A stretch of DNA of 6,199 nucleotides, taken from assembly GCA_027449525.1 (NCBI GenBank), contig DAIDLK010000064.1, positions 1-6,199 on the forward strand, read 5' to 3'. Each line of letters starts with the position of its first letter. The first letter of the stretch is position 1. A model generated the notes under the pieces. The model had not been told where the DNA came from and made no database searches. It saw only the letters and a list, made by a program, of their open reading frames with translations. A program made the translations under genes and the position numbers. The stretch is from Legionellaceae bacterium (GTDB taxonomy: Bacteria; Pseudomonadota; Gammaproteobacteria; Legionellales; Legionellaceae). This document shows, one piece after another, positions 5,813 through 6,199 of the stretch.

Positions 5813-6068
5813 GCTTACGCCTTTTTTCTTTGGGACAAATCAGTAGTGATGGGTACACTTCTACCCGATCACCCGGCTGAACTAGGTGCGTTAAAGCGAC
5901 CCGTTGTGAAAAAATACCCACCGGCAAATCGCGCACCTCTGGATGTGTGTAAGTTAAGGCGGTTTGCTGCAAGACATCCGCAACCGTCATCCCGACAACA
6001 TAAGGCAAACAAAGATGCACTGCCGGTAGACCTACCGGCAGGTAAACTAGCTCAACCGATCGGACCAT
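5796..6068 (-). CDS. rnfH: RnfH family ubiquitin-fold protein (RatB)
   Basis: RnfH/RatB proteins are small cytoplasmic proteins with a ubiquitin-like beta-grasp fold. They are conserved next to ratA, and their biochemical role is not settled. From ATG 6068 the product has 90 residues, the usual length. The N-terminal strand SVELVYLP matches the family start (E. coli VEVVYA). TVADVLQQT (28-36) forms the central helix, and LPVGIFSQRV (48-57) then LVQPGDRVEVYPSL (62-75) match the family's VGIYS and DGDRVEIYRPL blocks. CPKEKRRKRA (78-87) is the typical basic tail (PKELRRQRA). The frame stays open upstream to a TTG at 6101, but those 11 residues have no family counterpart. The start lies within the end of ratA (17-bp overlap), and only a weak GAGCGAG is seen about 12 nt upstream, so translation is probably coupled to ratA. 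Confidence 0.9.
   Translation of the reverse strand: MVRSVELVYLPVGLPAVHLCLPYVVGMTVADVLQQTALTYTHPEVRDLPVGIFSQRVALTHLVQPGDRVEVYPSLLICPKEKRRKRASGC
5820..5823 (-). promoter_or_regulatory. Ribosome binding site of epmC (decides a GTG start)
   Basis: AAGG within the last codons of rnfH lies 7 nt before GTG 5812-5810. A second in-frame GTG at 5806 would be 13 nt away and less suitable. The overlap implies translational coupling between rnfH and epmC. Confidence 0.5.
6021..6040. repeat. Inverted repeat inside rnfH
   Basis: TGCCGGTAG and its exact reverse complement CTACCGGCA flank a 2-bp centre (AC), giving a 9-bp perfect stem with a very short loop. It lies in codons about 10-16 of rnfH (LPVGLPA). 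The tiny loop makes a DNA palindrome or cruciform-type element as likely as an RNA hairpin, and coding constraint on the repeated Leu-Pro may explain part of it. Confidence 0.5.
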
Positions 6069-6199
6069 GCAATGCTTTCGCTCGCTCACAAAATGCATCA
6101 ACCATTTTTTCCGTCACTTGCTCGAACACTGGACCCAAAACGATCACGATAATACAATTTGCCTTTAAGCACATTATAGAAGTTTATTCCCATTTTATA
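6052..6199 (-). CDS. ratA: RatA-type START/coenzyme Q-binding family protein, C-terminal end (partial, apparent frameshift)
   Basis: RatA/YfjG belongs to the polyketide cyclase/START-like fold family. In E. coli it was reported to block 70S ribosome formation, and related Coq10-like proteins bind quinone. Only the last part is visible. LGPVFEQVTEKMVDAFCERA followed by KALHG, ending at TGA 6054-6052, matches the end of E. coli RatA (GRVFKELAANMVQAFTVRAKEVY). Upstream this frame has TAA at 6186-6184 and loses similarity. The frame starting at 6199 reads YKMGINFYNVLKGKL (6199-6155), which fits the hydrophobic alternation and KL of the preceding E. coli segment. It then runs to its own stop at 6100-6098. 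The gene therefore seems to change frame between about 6157 and 6134, where TTTTGGG on the minus strand is the nearest short homopolymer. It could be a real mutation, an assembly error or a truncation. The family call for the last 25-30 residues is good; the upstream reading is tentative. Confidence 0.6.

Noticed and set aside
6069..6101. Longer rnfH start at TTG 6101
   Set aside because: The extra 11 residues come from the ratA coding region read in another frame and have no counterpart in RnfH proteins.

Overview
The window is a chromosomal core-gene block of a gammaproteobacterium carrying one accessory gene. The order typA, nadK, recN, then fur, bamE and the ratA-rnfH pair resembles E. 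coli (nadK-recN-bamE-ratB-ratA) combined with Pseudomonas-like lineages (recN, fur divergent from omlA/bamE). EpmC, which hydroxylates modified EF-P, also points to Gammaproteobacteria. Hand-counted GC is about 53% in sampled recN lines and about 42% in the accessory gene. No genus can be named. A eukaryote-like Ulp1/CE-clan protease makes a host-associated lineage (for example Legionellales or Coxiella-like) plausible, but that is inference.

Layout. Bases 1-3654, plus strand: the C-terminal part of TypA/BipA (its 5' end lies outside the window), NAD kinase and RecN. They are packed as one operon with a 4-bp overlap and a 3-bp gap. Bases 3660-4907, minus strand: a compact protein with a complete His-Asp-Gln-Cys constellation of clan CE cysteine peptidases, lying just downstream of fur. 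Its gene meets recN tail to tail with 5 bp between the stop codons. A 65-bp divergent promoter region follows, then bamE on the plus strand. Bases 5288-6199, minus strand: an overlapping cluster transcribed as ratA (3' end only, apparently frameshifted), rnfH and epmC. It meets bamE tail to tail with a 6-bp gap.

Working together. Most genes are housekeeping: a ribosome-associated GTPase, NADP supply, double-strand break repair, iron control, outer-membrane protein assembly and EF-P maturation. The protein at 3660-4415 does not belong to this conserved set. It is AT-richer than the sampled recN sequence, occupies a junction that is usually free of it, and has the active-site spacing of SUMO/ubiquitin-like proteases. 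It is the main candidate for something undescribed here, most simply a secreted effector acting on host ubiquitin or ubiquitin-like proteins. The window shows no secretion system or ubiquitin-like partner that would confirm this.
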